A stretch of 64,000 nt of DNA from Aureimonas flava (lineage in GTDB: Bacteria > Pseudomonadota > Alphaproteobacteria > Rhizobiales > Rhizobiaceae). Location of the stretch: contig NZ_QYRN01000011.1 in assembly GCF_003583935.1 (NCBI RefSeq), positions 20,670 through 84,669 of the forward strand. Reading direction: 5' to 3'. Made by a program: the position numbers and the translations under genes. The notes beneath the pieces are model-generated. The model was not told where the DNA came from and made no database searches. It saw only the letters and a list, made by a program, of their open reading frames with translations. Positions 62,387-64,000 of this stretch are shown in pieces. Position 1 is the stretch's first letter; every line of letters begins with the position of its first letter.

Positions 62387-63394
62387 ATGCGAGATCTCGA
62401 AATGCCCAAGCTGCGCCTTTCTTTCGCCATCGGCGACTACGATCGCACACGTCCCCTGATCGACGGGACGGTGCAGATCGACGGTGTCGATCCCGTCTTC
62501 ATGACGCTGGATCCCGAGGAGATCTTCTTCCGCGCCTTCCGTCATGCGGAGTTCGACGTCTGCGAGCAGTCGCTGAGTTCGTTCACGGTGAAGACAGCGC
62601 TAGGCCAATCGGCCTATGTCGGCATCCCCGCCTTCGTCTCGCGCGCCTTCCGGCACACCTCGATCTACGTCCGCAAGGGACGGGGGATCGCGCGCCCGGA
62701 AGACCTGAAGGGCCGGCGCGTCGGCGTCCCGGAATATCAGCTGACGGCCTGCGTGTGGGCTCGGGCCCTTCTCAAGGACGACTATGGCGTCGAAGCCCGG
62801 GACATCGTGTGGGTGCGGGGTGGAATCGAGCAGCCCGGCCGGGCGGAGAAGATCGCGCTGGACTTGCCGGAGGGCATCCGGCTCGAGGACGCGCCTGAGG
62901 GACGGTCCTTGTCCGATCTCCTGCTCGACGGAGAGATCGATGCGATCGTCACCCCCCGGGCGCCGTCCTGCTACGATCGCGGCGACGAACGGGTCGAGTG
63001 GCTGTTCGCCGACCCGACGGCCGCGGCGACAGACTACTACGAGCGCACCGGCATCTTCCCGATCATGCACGTCGTCGGCTTGCGCAACAGCCTGGCCGCC
63101 GACCATCCATGGCTGCCCGCCGCTATCCTGAAAGCCTTCACCCAAGCCAAGGCCGTGGCTGAAAGGCGCCTTTCCGACACCTCGGCGACCAAGGTGACGC
63201 TGCCCTTCGTCGAAGAGCAATTGCATGCCGCTCGACAATTGATGGGGGACGACTACTGGCCTTACGGCGTCGACCGGAGCAGGACGACGCTCCAAAGCTT
63301 TCTGACCCATCACCACCAGCAGGGGCTTTCCTCCCGTCTCATAACGGTCGAGGATCTCTTCCACCCGGCGACGCTGGAGGCGCACAAGATATAG
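62387..63394 (+). CDS. 4,5-dihydroxyphthalate decarboxylase-like / binding-protein-fold protein
   Basis: A 335-aa protein like 4,5-dihydroxyphthalate decarboxylase (Pht5-type). These are related in fold to periplasmic binding proteins but have no signal peptide, and none is visible here. LRLSFAIGDYDRTRPLIDGTVQIDGVDP opens it. EEIFFRAFRHAEFDVCEQSLSSF and YVRKGRGIARPEDLKGRRVGVPEYQLTACVWARALL follow, with MHVVGLRNSLAADHPWLPAAI near the end. ATG 62387 or 62402 (MPKLRL) are possible starts. It closes the operon, 44 bases after the aldehyde dehydrogenase. Decarboxylase activity is plausible but not proven. Confidence 0.8.
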   Translation: MRDLEMPKLRLSFAIGDYDRTRPLIDGTVQIDGVDPVFMTLDPEEIFFRAFRHAEFDVCEQSLSSFTVKTALGQSAYVGIPAFVSRAFRHTSIYVRKGRGIARPEDLKGRRVGVPEYQLTACVWARALLKDDYGVEARDIVWVRGGIEQPGRAEKIALDLPEGIRLEDAPEGRSLSDLLLDGEIDAIVTPRAPSCYDRGDERVEWLFADPTAAATDYYERTGIFPIMHVVGLRNSLAADHPWLPAAILKAFTQAKAVAERRLSDTSATKVTLPFVEEQLHAARQLMGDDYWPYGVDRSRTTLQSFLTHHHQQGLSSRLITVEDLFHPATLEAHKI

Positions 63395-63427
63395 AGTATC
63401 AACATCCGCTATCTCATGCAACGCTGT

Positions 63428-63442
63428 ATCGATGTCATCGAT
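63428..63442. repeat. short perfect inverted repeat after the operon
   Basis: ATCGATG-T-CATCGAT lies 34 bp past the last gene of the operon. A run of seven T residues follows 20 bp later (63462-63468). It may be part of the operon terminator, but the T-run is not adjacent to the stem. Confidence 0.3.
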
Positions 63443-63490
63443 GGTATCACGGAACATCTTGTTTTTTTATGCCGATTTCTGCGTTGGTCC

Positions 63491-63874
63491 TGACCCGTGA
63501 AACTGGTCCGGACGGTGTGAGAATTTTCGGGCACGATTTCTCGACGAGAGGAGAGAGCCGATGCCCAAGAAACGGTTCACGAACGAGCAGATTGCCTTTG
63601 CCCTGCGGCAGGCGGACAACGGCACGCTGGTTGGCGATATCTGCCGCAAGATGGGGATCGCCGAGGCGACGTTCTATCGATGGAAGAAGGTCTATGCTGG
63701 GATGGGCGTGTCGGAGATCCGGCGCCTGAAGCAGCTTGAGGAGGAGAACGCCAAGCTGAAGCGGCTGGTGGCCGATCTCAGCCTGGACAAGACGATGCTG
63801 CAGGATGCCCTGCAAAAAAAAGTGGTGAAGCCCGTCCGGCGCCGCGAGGTGGTCCGGCACTTCCAGGCGGCGTT
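63491..63874 (+). mobile_element. left part of an IS3-family element (IS407-like), truncated by a second IS
   Basis: TGACCCGTGAAACTGGTCC at 63491 is the kind of terminal sequence seen in IS3-group elements. It is followed by an OrfA gene. The element stops abruptly near 63874, where another IS3-type left end (TGAACCGCCCCGGG at 63875) begins. Only the left terminus, OrfA and the first codons of the OrfB region are present in the window. Its right part, if it exists, lies beyond the edge. Confidence 0.65.
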
Positions 63875-63950
63875 TGAACCGCCCCGGGTTTGTCGGAGGC
63901 TCCAACTCTTGAGAGGATGGAGCCATGACGAAGAGAACACCGCCGTTTAG
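63561..63950 (+). pseudogene. IS3-family OrfA transposase, C-terminus replaced by the next IS
   Basis: The frame encodes an OrfA with the helix-turn-helix (RFTNEQIAFALRQADNGTLVGDICRKMGIAEATFYRWKKVYAGM) and leucine-zipper region (LKQLEEENAKLKRLVADLSLDKTMLQDAL) of IS407-type elements. An A8 run (63814-63821) follows, the usual place of the programmed frameshift into OrfB; here the frame reads straight on as KKVVKPVRRREVVRHFQAAFE. After residue about 105 the codons belong to the inserted element, ending at 63950. OrfB is lost, so this copy cannot transpose on its own. GAGAGGAGAGAG precedes ATG 63561. Confidence 0.75.
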
Positions 63951-64000
63951 TCCCGAGGTCCGCGCCCGTGCGGTTCGGATGGTGATGGATCACCGTGATG
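63925..64000 (+). CDS. second IS3-family OrfA transposase, start only
   Basis: The window ends 25 codons into this gene. MTKRTPPFSPEVRARAVRMVMDHRD is the conserved opening of IS3-family OrfA proteins (helix-turn-helix type). The ATG at 63925 follows GAGAGG, and its left end starts near 63875 with TGAACCGCCCCGGG. It appears to have inserted into the preceding IS element. Its completeness cannot be judged from this window. Confidence 0.7.
   Translation, partial: MTKRTPPFSPEVRARAVRMVMDHRD

Noticed and set aside
62387..63394. Calling the last operon gene a third periplasmic binding protein
   Set aside because: It shares the fold but has no signal peptide, and its opening and internal motifs fit the dihydroxyphthalate decarboxylase family better.
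1..64000. tRNA, rRNA, riboswitch, CRISPR array or prophage
   Set aside because: I looked along the window and found no cloverleaf-like gene, no repeat-spacer array and no phage structural genes. Weak riboswitches could be missed without a covariance search.

Overview
The window is high-GC DNA packed with tightly overlapping operons. It carries a rhizobial-type haem-uptake locus (hmuTUVS opposite hmuR), a TGA-N9-TCA element of the RirA type, and many ABC uptake systems beside catabolic enzymes. Together these suggest an alphaproteobacterium of the order Hyphomicrobiales (Rhizobiales). I cannot name the family. There are no rRNA or tRNA genes, CRISPR arrays or phage genes that I can see.

Layout. 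(1) 1-5268: a single-domain BLUF blue-light sensor, a small DUF3606 protein, and a three-gene group (acyl-CoA dehydrogenase-like protein, PIG-L deacetylase/SAM methyltransferase fusion, family-2-like glycosyltransferase) that looks like modification of an unknown glycan or small molecule. (2) 5269-15013: iron acquisition. A TonB-dependent siderophore receptor faces a siderophore-esterase-like hydrolase, then hmuTUVS faces the haem receptor hmuR. (3) 15319-25342: a seven-gene minus-strand operon (polyamine-type ABC importer, PuuE-like deacetylase/allantoinase, amidase, racemase-like protein) with a divergent amidohydrolase, a GntR/FCD regulator and a second racemase-like protein. This is probably uptake and hydrolysis of a ureide, hydantoin or other cyclic amide. 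(4) 25712-52118: a 26-kb carbohydrate island. A minus operon (cupin phosphoglucose isomerase, AroE-like and 2-hydroxyacid dehydrogenases, metallo-beta-lactamase-fold hydrolase, RpiR regulator, SDR) diverges from a plus operon (ribose-type ABC importer, two FGGY kinases, SDR, glycerol-dehydrogenase-like and GatD-like dehydrogenases, SorC regulator). A third block follows (DeoR regulator, deoC, tandem aldehyde dehydrogenase, FucU/RbsD mutarotase, PfkB kinase, maltose-type ABC importer). The two divergent promoters share an operator-like sequence. (5) 52680-63394: a LysR-controlled cluster with a class II aldolase/decarboxylase-type enzyme, a benzoylformate-decarboxylase-like ThDP enzyme, a NitT/TauT-type importer with two different permeases and two paralogous binding proteins, an aldehyde dehydrogenase and a 4,5-dihydroxyphthalate-decarboxylase-like protein. 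The set suggests breakdown of an aromatic or other carboxylated acid. (6) 63491-64000: nested IS3-family elements. Degenerate IS630-like (52131-52545) and possibly IS481-like (about 25370-25450) remnants lie at operon boundaries.

The window is therefore an accessory catabolic region in which each module pairs an importer with a regulator and enzymes. The best candidates for undescribed biology are the carbohydrate island, whose enzyme set matches no pathway I can name, and the aromatic/carboxylate cluster. The racemase-like pair lacking both catalytic cysteines is also notable. Substrates are inferred from families and context only.
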